Counted from the stretch's first letter, positions 33,669-42,722 are shown. The stretch: DNA of 42,838 nt from Candidatus Caenarcanum bioreactoricola (GCA_001899385.1 MOYB01000003.1:115485-158322), one strand, 5' to 3'. Notes: generated by a model not told the origin, from the letters alone. Made by a program: numbers and translations.

Positions 33669-35264
33669 ATGTCTAAAGTTTTGATTACTGATGCATTAAG
33701 TGAAGAAGGCTTAAAAATACTAAGAGAATGTTCTGAAGTTATATATGAACCTGGTATGAAAGCAGATAAAATTAAAGAAGTTATAAAAGATTGTTCTGCA
33801 ATGCTTGTTAGAAGTGGGACACAAGTAACTAAAGAAATTATAGATGCTTGTTCTTCGGAAATGAAAATTATAGGAAGAGCTGGTGTAGGTGTTGATAATA
33901 TAGATGTAGAAGCAGCTACTCAAAAAGGCATAATAGTTGTTAATTCTCCAGATGGTAATACTACTGCAGCAGCAGAACATACTTTTGCTTTAATGATGAG
34001 TTTAGCAAGATTTATACCTAATGCTCATGAATCAATGAAAAAAGGAGAATGGGAAAGAAAAAAATTCACTGGTATTGAACTTAGAAATAAAAATCTAGGC
34101 ATAATTGGCTTGGGCAAAATTGGCTCTAAAGTTGCTCAGATGGCTCAAGGTGCTTGTATGAAAGTCTATGCGTTTGACCCTATGCTTTCAAGAGAAAAAG
34201 CTGAAAGTTTAAACATAGAACTTGTTGATAATCTTGATGAGATTTGGACTAATTGTGATTTTATAAGTTTACATGTACCAAAGACTCCTAAAACCGCTAA
34301 TCTTATAAATAAAGATAGTATAGCTAAAATGAAAGATGGAGTTCGTATAATAAATTGTAGCAGAGGTGGTGTTGTAAACGAAGCAGATTTAGCAGACGCA
34401 GTTGAAAAAGGCAAAGTTGCTGGTGCTGCAATAGATGTTTATGATAAAGAACCTCCAGATAAAGATCATCCTTTATTAAGAGTTGCTGATAAAATAATAA
34501 TGACTCCACATTTAGGGGCGGCAACAGAAGAAGCTCAAATTAATGTTGCAATAGATGTTGCTTTACAAATAAAAGAAGTTTTAACTGGTGGATTTGTAAG
34601 TAATGCAGTAAATATTTCTGGAATAAATAGTGCAACTATCTCTGTTTTAGCTCCTTATATGAATCTTTGTAGAATATTGGGATGTTTTCTTGCACAATAT
34701 GCGGGACAAGTTAGAATTGAAAATCTTACTGTGAAAGTAAATGGTGAATTAGCAAAACAAGATATAGAACCTTTAATTTTATCTTCACTTATAGGCTTTT
34801 TATCTAGTTGTCTTGAAGGTGTAACTTTAGTAAATGTAAAATCTCTTGCTAAAGAAAGAAATATAAAAATAACTGAATCAAAATTAAGTGAAAAAACTGA
34901 TTATTCAGAAGAAATTTCTTTAGAACTTCAAACAGATAATAAGAAATTTTACATTTCAGGAATTCTTGAAAATAAAAAGATTCCTGTAATTATTAAATTA
35001 AATGGAAGAAGCTTTTTCTTAGTACCAAGCGAACATATGTTATTAACTTTACATAATGACAGACCAGGTGTAATTGCTAAAATAGGTAGTGTATTAGCTA
35101 ATAATAATATAAATATTTCTGGTATGGCATTAGGACGTAAAGGGGTAAAAGAAGAAGCTCTTATGATTTGTAGTATAGACGAAACAATTTCAGATAATGT
35201 CTTAGAAGAAATAAAGAAAGCTTCTTATGTTGAAAAAGCAGCTTATATTAAATTAAAGCTATAA
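33669..35264 (+). CDS. serA: D-3-phosphoglycerate dehydrogenase
   Basis: It oxidises 3-phosphoglycerate to 3-phosphohydroxypyruvate, the first step of serine synthesis. The substrate and NAD domains (about 1-310) contain GRAGVGVDNID, the Rossmann motif GLGKIGSKVA, the catalytic Arg region NCSRGGVVNE and the His of MTPHLGAATEEA. An intervening ASB domain (about 320-450) and a C-terminal ACT domain (about 455-531, LLTLHNDRPGVIAKIGSVL) make it the long 531-residue type, in which ACT commonly mediates serine feedback. It is a single gene; its end overlaps the stop of the activase/dehydratase gene by six bases. Confidence 0.97.
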   Translation: MSKVLITDALSEEGLKILRECSEVIYEPGMKADKIKEVIKDCSAMLVRSGTQVTKEIIDACSSEMKIIGRAGVGVDNIDVEAATQKGIIVVNSPDGNTTAAAEHTFALMMSLARFIPNAHESMKKGEWERKKFTGIELRNKNLGIIGLGKIGSKVAQMAQGACMKVYAFDPMLSREKAESLNIELVDNLDEIWTNCDFISLHVPKTPKTANLINKDSIAKMKDGVRIINCSRGGVVNEADLADAVEKGKVAGAAIDVYDKEPPDKDHPLLRVADKIIMTPHLGAATEEAQINVAIDVALQIKEVLTGGFVSNAVNISGINSATISVLAPYMNLCRILGCFLAQYAGQVRIENLTVKVNGELAKQDIEPLILSSLIGFLSSCLEGVTLVNVKSLAKERNIKITESKLSEKTDYSEEISLELQTDNKKFYISGILENKKIPVIIKLNGRSFFLVPSEHMLLTLHNDRPGVIAKIGSVLANNNINISGMALGRKGVKEEALMICSIDETISDNVLEEIKKASYVEKAAYIKLKL

Positions 35265-37388
35265 ATAATCTACTATATATTTAGTTTGTGGCATAAATGA
35301 AAAAATATCCCCATAATTTTTCTTATTTAAAGCCTCTATATAAGCATCTATTTTTGTATAAGTACTACAAGGATCTATTGTTGAGTCCATACAATCACCG
35401 TCAAGTGTTAATAAAGGAATATTTATACTTTTCAATTCAGATTTAAGCTTTTTTTGAAAACTATTATCTGACATTGAACATCTCCCAAATCCATGGTTGT
35501 AAAGTATAACCCCATTAAATTTTCCTGCAATACAACCTGCTTTAATATTTTCTATTCTTTTAAATGGATTTAAAAAACCTACTGTAAGAATTTTTTTTGC
35601 AAGAGAAACATAAGGATTCTCAGGATTAAGCTCTTCCCATCCAGTAAAATTAACTTCTTCAAAAATTATTGGTGCATTTTTTTCTTCTTCTATATATCTT
35701 AGTAATTTATTATTATAAAAAGGAGGAAGATGTAGCCATAATATACGATGTGTATCTTTTATTTCAAATTGCTTTTCTATTTTTTCTTTTGCTTTTAATA
35801 AATCTTCTTTGTAAATCTTAAATAAATCTATAAGTTCTTTTTTACCCCACATTTGAGAAAATACATTTGCAAAATAGACTGCGCTAGAAGCTCGTATAAG
35901 AGGGGGGTTGCTAATTCTCAAAAGAGTACATTCATCTGAAAGCTTTTTTGCAAGATTTGAATTATAACAACTTTGTTTTAACTTCTCTGGGTCAAGTTTA
36001 TAACCTGAGATTTTTTCTATATTATATACACATTCTTTAAGTTGTTCTGCAATATATTGAATAGAATTTTTATTTATATTTATAGGAGTTTCAATTGAAA
36101 AAAGTCTATCTTCTATTCCATAATCATGCATTAAATCTTTAAAAATTCTATCTCCTTGTTGACAAGGTTGAGAAGTACATAATCCAAAATCTGCTTTTGG
36201 AATTTTCATACCTTGTAAAACTCTTAAAAAAGAACAAGTTTCTGAAGAAAAGCCTTTTATAGTTGAATTATCAAGAAATTCTTTTATTTTGTTTTGATTT
36301 TTAGCTCTTAATGCTGCAAAAGTCTCAAGTGTAATTGTTCTAAAACCAAAAGCATTAATTAATTCTACAGGGAAGAAGAGATTGCGCCATACAAGAGGCA
36401 TTGGGCTTGACGAAAAATATTCTTTTCTGCTTAAATCACTTCTAAAGCCAATTGATTTATAATTTTCTTTTATTAAAGTTGTATTTAATAAGTCTTTTTT
36501 AATAATAGTATCTTTAATATATAAAGCATTTTCTTTATTTTCAAAATGTTTTTTAGCAATTATCGCACAGCCTAAAGCTCCTATTATGCAATGTAATTGA
36601 GGTACTATAATTCTATTGCCACTTAATTTTGTTAAATAATGTATAACTACTTCGTTAGAAGCAACACCACCTTGAAAGATTATATCGCCTTTATAATTCT
36701 TAAAAAGTTCTCCTACTCCAGACATAATAGTTCTTGCTTGGGCTTTGCAAGCAGAAGCAATAATTTGTCCTAAAGGATATTTATTTTTAAATTTATTTAT
36801 AGAAGTTGCACTTAAAACAGCACAGACTGAAGAAAATTCTAATTCTGAGCTATAATCTGCAGCTTGAGACATTTCTTCTATATTTACACCGAGTTTATTC
36901 GCTATAGTATCAAGAAAAGCTCCGGTCCCAGCAGCACAAATTCCACTCATTTTTGAAATCCAAAGAGAAATTTCTTCATCATAAATAATAGCTTTACTAT
37001 CTTGCCCTCCTACATCAAGAATAGCTTTACAATTTGAATTTGAATAAAGAGCACCTTCTATATGGGCAGAGATTTCACTTACTTTTAAATCATAGTTTAT
37101 AAAATTATTATTTTTTTCTAAAACTTGGCTCCCAGTCATAACAATACAGTTAATATTTTCTAAACTATATGAACCAGAATCTTTAAGAAAATCATTTACA
37201 TATTTTTTTATACTACCAAAATAGCATTTACCACAGTTAAAACAACTCCCACTACAATTAAAATTTGAATGTCCAGAGATTTCAGCTCTTTTATAAAAGG
37301 TATTAAGAATCTCAGAATTTTCATTAATTAAAACAGCTTTAATAGTTGTAGAACCTACATCTATACCAAGAAACAAATTATGCTTCAT
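35259..37388 (-). CDS. Fused CoA-dehydratase activase and 2-hydroxyacyl-CoA dehydratase/double-cubane-type protein
   Basis: 709 aa from ATG at 37388. Residues about 1-280 are an ASKHA ATPase of the HgdC/BadF type, with GIDVGSTTIK, DVGGQDSKA and the cluster ligands Cys151 (SGICAAGTG) and Cys189 (SSVCAVLSA). Residues about 325-709 resemble the HgdB-type dehydratase subunit, with Cys385 (TCSFLR), Cys404, Cys409 and a later HGFGRC motif that could hold an iron-sulphur or double-cubane cluster. In relatives the activase uses ATP to push electrons into the dehydratase cluster. An insertion near the start has Cys45, Cys49, Cys52 and Cys55 (C-x3-C-x2-C-x2-C), a possible extra cluster. A TTG at 37427 would add 13 residues. 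It overlaps ssb by 11 bases. The reaction is unknown. Confidence 0.85.
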   Translation of the reverse strand: MKHNLFLGIDVGSTTIKAVLINENSEILNTFYKRAEISGHSNFNCSGSCFNCGKCYFGSIKKYVNDFLKDSGSYSLENINCIVMTGSQVLEKNNNFINYDLKVSEISAHIEGALYSNSNCKAILDVGGQDSKAIIYDEEISLWISKMSGICAAGTGAFLDTIANKLGVNIEEMSQAADYSSELEFSSVCAVLSATSINKFKNKYPLGQIIASACKAQARTIMSGVGELFKNYKGDIIFQGGVASNEVVIHYLTKLSGNRIIVPQLHCIIGALGCAIIAKKHFENKENALYIKDTIIKKDLLNTTLIKENYKSIGFRSDLSRKEYFSSSPMPLVWRNLFFPVELINAFGFRTITLETFAALRAKNQNKIKEFLDNSTIKGFSSETCSFLRVLQGMKIPKADFGLCTSQPCQQGDRIFKDLMHDYGIEDRLFSIETPININKNSIQYIAEQLKECVYNIEKISGYKLDPEKLKQSCYNSNLAKKLSDECTLLRISNPPLIRASSAVYFANVFSQMWGKKELIDLFKIYKEDLLKAKEKIEKQFEIKDTHRILWLHLPPFYNNKLLRYIEEEKNAPIIFEEVNFTGWEELNPENPYVSLAKKILTVGFLNPFKRIENIKAGCIAGKFNGVILYNHGFGRCSMSDNSFQKKLKSELKSINIPLLTLDGDCMDSTIDPCSTYTKIDAYIEALNKKNYGDIFSFMPQTKYIVDYL

Positions 37389-37743
37389 TAGCTTTTCTAG
37401 AAGAGAGCAATCTAAAAGAATTTGCAACTATAGAATAGAGTTCTCTTTTTTCACCACTTTCTTTATCTGTCCATTTATTTACACTAAGCCTGCCATCAAC
37501 ACCAATAAGAGTGCCTTTTTTTATATATTCAGAAGCAATTTCAGCATCTTTATTCCAGAATTCCACTCTAAACCAGTCAGTAATTTTTTCTTTATTTTTA
37601 CCAATTCTATTTACTGCAAGACTAACATTTGCTTTTGCACTACCACTATCAAAATATTTAATTTCTGCATCAGACCCTGCATGACCCACAATCATTATAT
37701 TGTTAAAAAAACGATTATTATCTGTATTTTCTGTATTATTCAT
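37378..37743 (-). CDS. ssb: Single-stranded DNA-binding protein
   Basis: 121 aa with one OB fold: NIMIVGHAGSDAEIKYFDSG near the start, WFRVEFWNKDAE in the middle and GTLIGVDGRLSVNKW in the third strand region. It coats single-stranded DNA in replication and repair. The protein stops soon after the OB fold and lacks the flexible linker and acidic D-D-x-x-P-F tail that recruits partner proteins in most bacteria. Short tail-less Ssb proteins of this size are known in cyanobacteria. It overlaps mazG by 8 bases upstream and the activase gene downstream, so the three are one operon. Confidence 0.9.
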   Translation of the reverse strand: MNNTENTDNNRFFNNIMIVGHAGSDAEIKYFDSGSAKANVSLAVNRIGKNKEKITDWFRVEFWNKDAEIASEYIKKGTLIGVDGRLSVNKWTDKESGEKRELYSIVANSFRLLSSRKANEA

Positions 37744-38422
37744 GGTTTATTTTTTCTTCAAAAGAACTTTGTAATTTGTTAATGGTTTTTCTAAGACTTT
37801 CTTCAGGATCAAGCTTTAATTCTTTGCAGTGATTTGCAAGAACTAATAAAAAATTCCCTAAAGAATCTTCATCTATTATGACATCTTTTACTAGAAATTT
37901 TTCATGATTTTTTAAATATTTTTCTAATTTTTCTTTTAAATTTAGTTTTTCTATTTTTTTTAAGGTTTTAACAGCTCTAGATAAACTAGGTAATGTTTTA
38001 GGGATACTTTCAAAAGGAGATTCTTTTTCTTTACCTTTTTTTATTTTTTCATGTTTTTTTAGTTCTTCCCACTGATCAACAACTTGAGAAGAATTTAAGA
38101 TTTTTTCTGTTTCAAAAACATGAGGATGCCTTGAAATCATTTTTAAATTAACATCTTTACAAATATCATAAAAATCAAAATAATTTTTTTCGTGAGATAT
38201 TTGAGAATGGATGCATATTTGAAAAAGTAAATCCCCTAATTCTTCACGAAGATCTACTTCTGATTTTTTATCTATTGCATCAAGAACTTCATAACATTCT
38301 TCTATAAGATATTTTTTTAAAGATTCATGAGTTTGTTCTCTATCCCAAGGGCAACCATCTGGTTCTCTTAGTTTTTTTATAGTAAAAAGTAATGCTTCTA
38401 AGTCTTTTATTGATGAATTCAT
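37736..38422 (-). CDS. mazG: Nucleoside triphosphate pyrophosphohydrolase
   Basis: It breaks NTPs, especially unwanted ones, to NMP and pyrophosphate. LREPDGCPWDREQTHESL is the conserved N-terminal block, followed by the metal-binding E-x-x-E motif (IEECYEVLDA) and the E-x-x-D motif (REELGDLLFQ). The C-terminal half keeps QWEELKK and a second, weaker helical MazG-like half. Length 228 aa is a little short of E. coli MazG (263). It is first in an overlapping trio with ssb and the activase/dehydratase, and divergent from treS. Confidence 0.93.
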   Translation of the reverse strand: MNSSIKDLEALLFTIKKLREPDGCPWDREQTHESLKKYLIEECYEVLDAIDKKSEVDLREELGDLLFQICIHSQISHEKNYFDFYDICKDVNLKMISRHPHVFETEKILNSSQVVDQWEELKKHEKIKKGKEKESPFESIPKTLPSLSRAVKTLKKIEKLNLKEKLEKYLKNHEKFLVKDVIIDEDSLGNFLLVLANHCKELKLDPEESLRKTINKLQSSFEEKINHE

Positions 38423-38609
38423 TTTAAAATTATAAATTATTCTTACTAATATTTTCAGAAAACTTTGTTAAAGTGTTATTTAATCCAGTAAATTTTCATA
38501 ATATCATTATTTTTTTAATTTTTTAAGATTTATTTATATTATTATAATAAACATTAATAAAGAAGCTTATTTTAAAATAATGATATCTTCTAAGTTTTAA
38601 AGAAAAAAT

Positions 38610-40259
38610 ATGAAATTTGATGAAACAAGTCCAGATTGGTTTAAAGATGCTATCTTTTATGAATTACCAGTAAAAGCTTTTCTTGATAGTACAAATGATG
38701 GAATTGGCGATTTTGAAGGTTTATTACAAAAACTTGATTATTTAGAAGATTTAGGTATTGATTGCATTTGGCTTTTACCTTTTTATCAATCTCCACATAA
38801 AGATGATGGTTATGATATATCTGATTTTTATAAAATTCATACAAGTTATGGAAGTTTAAGGAATTTTAAGAGATTTTTAAAAGCAGCACATAAAAAAAAT
38901 ATTAGAGTAATTACAGATTTAGTAATGAATCATACGTCTGATCAGCATTCTTGGTTTAAAGAAGCTTGTACTTCAAAAAATTCAGAAAAACGGAATTATT
39001 ATACTTGGAGTGATACTAATGAAAAATATAAAGATGCAAGAATAATTTTTACTGATACCGAAACTTCAAATTGGGCATGGGAAAAAAATACTCAACAATA
39101 TTATTGGCATAGATTTTTTAGCCATCAACCTGATTTAAATTATAGAAATAAAAAAGTTCAAAAAGAAATGTTTAAAATAATTAGTTTTTGGCTTGAAATG
39201 GGACTTGATGGATTTCGTTGTGATGCGGTTCCTTATTTGTTTGAAGATGAATCAACAAATTGTGAAAACTTACCTGAAACCCATGAATTGTTTAAAGATA
39301 TTAGAAAAAAAATAGATAATAAATTTAAAAATAAAATTTTATTGGCAGAAGCGAATCAAGCCCCTATTAATGCTATTCCATATTTTGGACAGGGAAATGA
39401 ATTTCACATGGCTTTTAATTTTCCTTTAATGACTAGAATATTTTTAGCATTAACAAAAGAAAGTAATAAACCTATTATAGATATATTAGAAGAAACAGCA
39501 AATATTCCTACTGAATGTCAATGGGGGCTTTTTCTTAGAAATCATGATGAATTAACTCTTGAAATGGTAACAGAAGAAGATCGTGATTATATGTATAAAG
39601 AATATGCAAAACATCCTAAAATGCGTTGTAATATTGGAATACGTAGAAGATTAGCCCCTTTAGCTGATGGTGAAAGAGAAACTATTGAATTACTAAATAG
39701 TCTTTTATTTACTTTACCTGGAAGTCCAATAATTTATTATGGAGATGAAATAGGTATGGGAGATAATATTTATCTGGGTGATAGAAATGGTGTAAGAACC
39801 CCTATGCAATGGACAAATGATAGAAATGCTGGATTTTCTAGGGCTGATTATTCAGAATTATATAGTCCTGTTATTGCAGATCCTATTTATGGCTACCAAG
39901 CTATAAATGTTGAAGCACAAAGTCGACTCCCGTCTTCTCTATTAAATTGGATGAAAAAAATGATTAAAACAAGAAAAAAACATAAAGTATTTGGTAGAGG
40001 AAGTATGGAGATCTTAAAAGTTAAAAATATCAAATGTTTATGTTATATAAGGAAATATTTAGATGAAATTGCTCTTATAATAAATAATTTAGCAAAAACT
40101 ACTCAAGTTGTAGAAATAGATTTAACAGAATATATAGGATATAAGCTAATTGATATGGTGTCTGAAAATGAACTTTTTCAAATACATGAAGGAAAAAAAA
40201 TATATTATTTTACAATTCCACAACATGGATATTATTGGTTTAAACTAGTTCTTGCTTAA
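38610..40259 (+). CDS. treS: Trehalose synthase (maltose alpha-D-glucosyltransferase)
   Basis: A GH13 enzyme that interconverts maltose and trehalose. The 549 residues match TreS nearly end to end: WFKDAIFYELPVKAF, GIGDFEGL, WLLPFYQSPHKDDGYD, TDLVMNHTSDQH, the nucleophile Asp in GFRCDAVPYL, the acid Glu in LLAEANQ and the third Asp in FLRNHDELTLEMV. The Cys in GFRCDA replaces the usual Leu. No maltokinase domain is fused to the C-terminus. A TATAAT-like element lies at 38543-38548, about 60 bases upstream. otsAB follows after 29 bases, so trehalose genes are clustered. Confidence 0.96.
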   Translation: MKFDETSPDWFKDAIFYELPVKAFLDSTNDGIGDFEGLLQKLDYLEDLGIDCIWLLPFYQSPHKDDGYDISDFYKIHTSYGSLRNFKRFLKAAHKKNIRVITDLVMNHTSDQHSWFKEACTSKNSEKRNYYTWSDTNEKYKDARIIFTDTETSNWAWEKNTQQYYWHRFFSHQPDLNYRNKKVQKEMFKIISFWLEMGLDGFRCDAVPYLFEDESTNCENLPETHELFKDIRKKIDNKFKNKILLAEANQAPINAIPYFGQGNEFHMAFNFPLMTRIFLALTKESNKPIIDILEETANIPTECQWGLFLRNHDELTLEMVTEEDRDYMYKEYAKHPKMRCNIGIRRRLAPLADGERETIELLNSLLFTLPGSPIIYYGDEIGMGDNIYLGDRNGVRTPMQWTNDRNAGFSRADYSELYSPVIADPIYGYQAINVEAQSRLPSSLLNWMKKMIKTRKKHKVFGRGSMEILKVKNIKCLCYIRKYLDEIALIINNLAKTTQVVEIDLTEYIGYKLIDMVSENELFQIHEGKKIYYFTIPQHGYYWFKLVLA

Positions 40260-40280
40260 GTATTATTTTTTTGTTATAAT
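40252..40280 (+). promoter_or_regulatory. Promoter for otsAB giving a nearly leaderless transcript
   Basis: TTGCTT at 40252-40257 and a perfect TATAAT at 40275-40280 are 17 bases apart, and the -10 carries the TG of an extended element (40272-40273). The expected start is about 40287, only two bases before the otsAB ATG at 40289. The -35 overlaps the treS stop codon. Confidence 0.5.
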
Positions 40281-40288
40281 AAAATCTT

Positions 40289-42517
40289 ATGGATAATAAT
40301 CAGAAAAAACAACTAATCATAGTTGCTAATAGATTACCAGTTTTTGTTTCTTTGGTAAATGACAAAGTAATATATAAAAGTAGCCCTGGTGGCTTAGCAT
40401 CTGCATTGGCTTCTTTAGAAGAAGGAAAATACAAACAAACTTGGATTGGCTGGATAGGGGGGGATTTAGAACTTGAAGATTCTCAAAAAGAGGAAGTTTC
40501 TAATTATTTAAATAAAAATTTTAATGCTTGTCCAATTTTTCTTAGTAAAAATCAGATTAATAGATTTTATTTAGGTTTTAGTAATAAAATTCTATCTCCA
40601 TTTTTTCATTATATGCCAAGTCAATCTGAATATGAAAGAAAAGATTGGGATGTATATAAACAAGTAAATAAGATTTTTGCAGATAAAGTTATAGAAGAAT
40701 ATAAGAAAAATCCTGATTCTTTAATTTGGATTCATGATTATCAGCTTATGTTAGCACCTGCTATGATTAGAGAGGTTTTTCCTAACGCTAAAATAGGATT
40801 TTTCTTACACATCCCTTTTCCTTCTTCTGAATTGTTTCAAGCTATTCCACATAGAAATGAATTATTAAAAGGTTTATTGGGATCAAGTATAATTGGTTTT
40901 CATACTTATGGTTATTTAAGACATTTTAGAGAATCTCTTTTAAGACTTTTAGGTATTAATTCAAAAGTAAATAATGAAATTGAACTTGAAACACATCTTT
41001 TAAAATTAAGAACATATCCTATTAGTATAAATGTTTCTAAAGTTCAAGCTTCTTTAGAAACAAAAGATTGTAAAGATCATTTTAAGATTCTTCAAAGACG
41101 TTATAAAGGCAAAAAAATTATATTAGGAATAGATCGTTTAGATTATACAAAAGGTATTCCTCAAAAACTTAGAGGATTTAAACGGTTTTTAGAAAAAAAC
41201 TATGAATATGCTAATAAAGTAGTTTTAGTACAAATTGCAGTGCCTTCAAGAACAAAAATCGAAAGTTATAGAAGATTAAAAGAAGAAGTTGAAGAGCTTG
41301 TAATAGAAATAAATGAAAAATTTGAAGATTATTGTAATGGAAATAAAGTTATAGATTATATTTATCATTCTTTTCCTTTTAATAAACTTGCAGCATATTA
41401 TAAATTAGCAGATATAGCTTTAATTACATCACTTAGAGATGGAATGAATCTTATTGCAAAAGAATATGTAGCAATTAAAAAAGATAGTGGTTCTCTTATT
41501 TTAAGTGAAATGGCAGGAGCAACAGCTGAATTAGGAGAAGCTATAATTATTAATCCATGGGATCATGAACAAATAGCAGAATCCTTAGAATTAGCACTTG
41601 AAACCTCTGAAGAAAATCAAGTTGAAACTATGAAGATTCTTTATAATAAAGTCCAAAATAATGATGTTAGTTATTGGGCAGATTCTATTATAAAAGATTT
41701 AGAAGAAATGGAACACACAGATTTCTTGATTAATCCTGATTTGATGAGTAAAAAAGATCGAGAACAAATAGTAAATGATTTTAAACAAGCTAAATCAGCA
41801 TTAATAATTTTAGATTATGATGGTACTCTAGTTGAAATAACAGACAAATTAAGATTTGCTATAGCAAACTCTGAATTATTAGAAATTTTAGAAGGCATTA
41901 GAAATCATAAAAACACTGAATTAGCCATTGTAAGTGGAAGAAAACGATCAGATTTATTAAAATTTCTAGGGAAAGAAGCTCTTAATAATACAATTTTTTC
42001 TAGTGAAAGTGGTTTATGGTTAAAACATTTTCAAGAAGAAAACTGGAAAAGAGTGGTTCCTGATGAGAAACTTAATTGGTATGACACAACTAAAAAACTT
42101 TTAGATGGATATTATAAAAATACACCTGGAAGTTTAATTGAAGAAAAAGACTGTTCATTAGTTTGGCATTATAGAAAAGCAGATCCGGAATTTGGTGCTT
42201 GGCAGGCTAGAGAATTAATTTCGAGTTTAAGGCATTTTTTAGCAGACGAAGCTTCTCAAGTTATTAATCCAAAATTTTCTGTTGAAATCCGTCCTAAAGA
42301 AATTACTAAAGCAAATATTTTTTCTTATTTATCAGAATTAAATAAAACCTATGATTTTATTTTAGCAATAGGAGATGATGTAGTAGACGAAGATATATTT
42401 ATTAATATGCCAGAAAATGGATATTCTATTAAAGTTGGTCAGGGACAATCAAAAGCAAAATATAGATTAAAAGGTGTTTCTGAAGTTAGAAGATTTTTAA
42501 AATATTTATATCTTTAA
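40289..42517 (+). CDS. otsAB: Fused trehalose-6-phosphate synthase / phosphatase
   Basis: 742 aa. The N-terminal GT20 synthase (about 1-475) joins glucose from a nucleotide sugar to glucose-6-phosphate. It shows ANRLPVFV, SSPGGLASAL, WIHDYQLML, GIDRLDYTKGIP and a DGMNLIAKEYVA block. The C-terminal HAD-type phosphatase (about 495-742) removes the phosphate and has the motif I LDYDGTLVEI, motif II SGRKRSDL and the metal motif GDDVVDEDIF. Both halves look intact, so one protein can make free trehalose. Such fusions occur in several bacterial phyla and in plants and fungi. With treS directly upstream, the cell has two trehalose routes. The transcript may be leaderless. Confidence 0.96.
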   Translation: MDNNQKKQLIIVANRLPVFVSLVNDKVIYKSSPGGLASALASLEEGKYKQTWIGWIGGDLELEDSQKEEVSNYLNKNFNACPIFLSKNQINRFYLGFSNKILSPFFHYMPSQSEYERKDWDVYKQVNKIFADKVIEEYKKNPDSLIWIHDYQLMLAPAMIREVFPNAKIGFFLHIPFPSSELFQAIPHRNELLKGLLGSSIIGFHTYGYLRHFRESLLRLLGINSKVNNEIELETHLLKLRTYPISINVSKVQASLETKDCKDHFKILQRRYKGKKIILGIDRLDYTKGIPQKLRGFKRFLEKNYEYANKVVLVQIAVPSRTKIESYRRLKEEVEELVIEINEKFEDYCNGNKVIDYIYHSFPFNKLAAYYKLADIALITSLRDGMNLIAKEYVAIKKDSGSLILSEMAGATAELGEAIIINPWDHEQIAESLELALETSEENQVETMKILYNKVQNNDVSYWADSIIKDLEEMEHTDFLINPDLMSKKDREQIVNDFKQAKSALIILDYDGTLVEITDKLRFAIANSELLEILEGIRNHKNTELAIVSGRKRSDLLKFLGKEALNNTIFSSESGLWLKHFQEENWKRVVPDEKLNWYDTTKKLLDGYYKNTPGSLIEEKDCSLVWHYRKADPEFGAWQARELISSLRHFLADEASQVINPKFSVEIRPKEITKANIFSYLSELNKTYDFILAIGDDVVDEDIFINMPENGYSIKVGQGQSKAKYRLKGVSEVRRFLKYLYL

Positions 42518-42611
42518 AGAATTTCTAAAATTATTAATATGAATTGAAGGTATATCTTATACGAAAAAATAATCAAAGCATGACAAAAACTTAATTAAAT
42601 TCTCTTTTTAG

Positions 42612-42640
42612 AAACCCCCCGATCCCCTTGAAAGGGGGAG
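42612..42640 (+). repeat. GC-rich palindromic interspersed repeat, copy 3 (diverged)
   Basis: AAACCCCCCGATCCCCTTGAAAGGGGGAG follows the same plan as 5-30: a C-run, two or three other bases, then CCCCT paired with AGGGG and a final GAG. CCCCTT pairs with AAGGGG around GA. Confidence 0.65.
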
Positions 42641-42659
42641 ATTGAATTTATAGTATTAC

Positions 42660-42722
42660 GGGGTTTGGGGAGGCAACCCCACTTTAAAGACTTACATCCT
42701 TTAGATTCCCCATGTTATGGGG
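42660..42722. repeat. Pair of short GC-rich hairpins
   Basis: GGGGTT at 42660-42665 pairs with AACCCC at 42675-42680, and CCCCAT at 42708-42713 pairs with ATGGGG at 42717-42722. Further G-runs follow at 42727-42732 and 42783-42796. They belong to the same GC-rich island as the neighbouring repeat. Confidence 0.55.

Noticed and set aside
33720-34524. Three open frames on the minus strand inside serA
   Set aside because: They are antisense to a fully conserved serA and have low-complexity, unnatural compositions.
35259-37427. Frameshifted or artefactual fusion of two genes
   Set aside because: The frame is continuous through both domains with a natural linker and no sign of shift, and composition is even.
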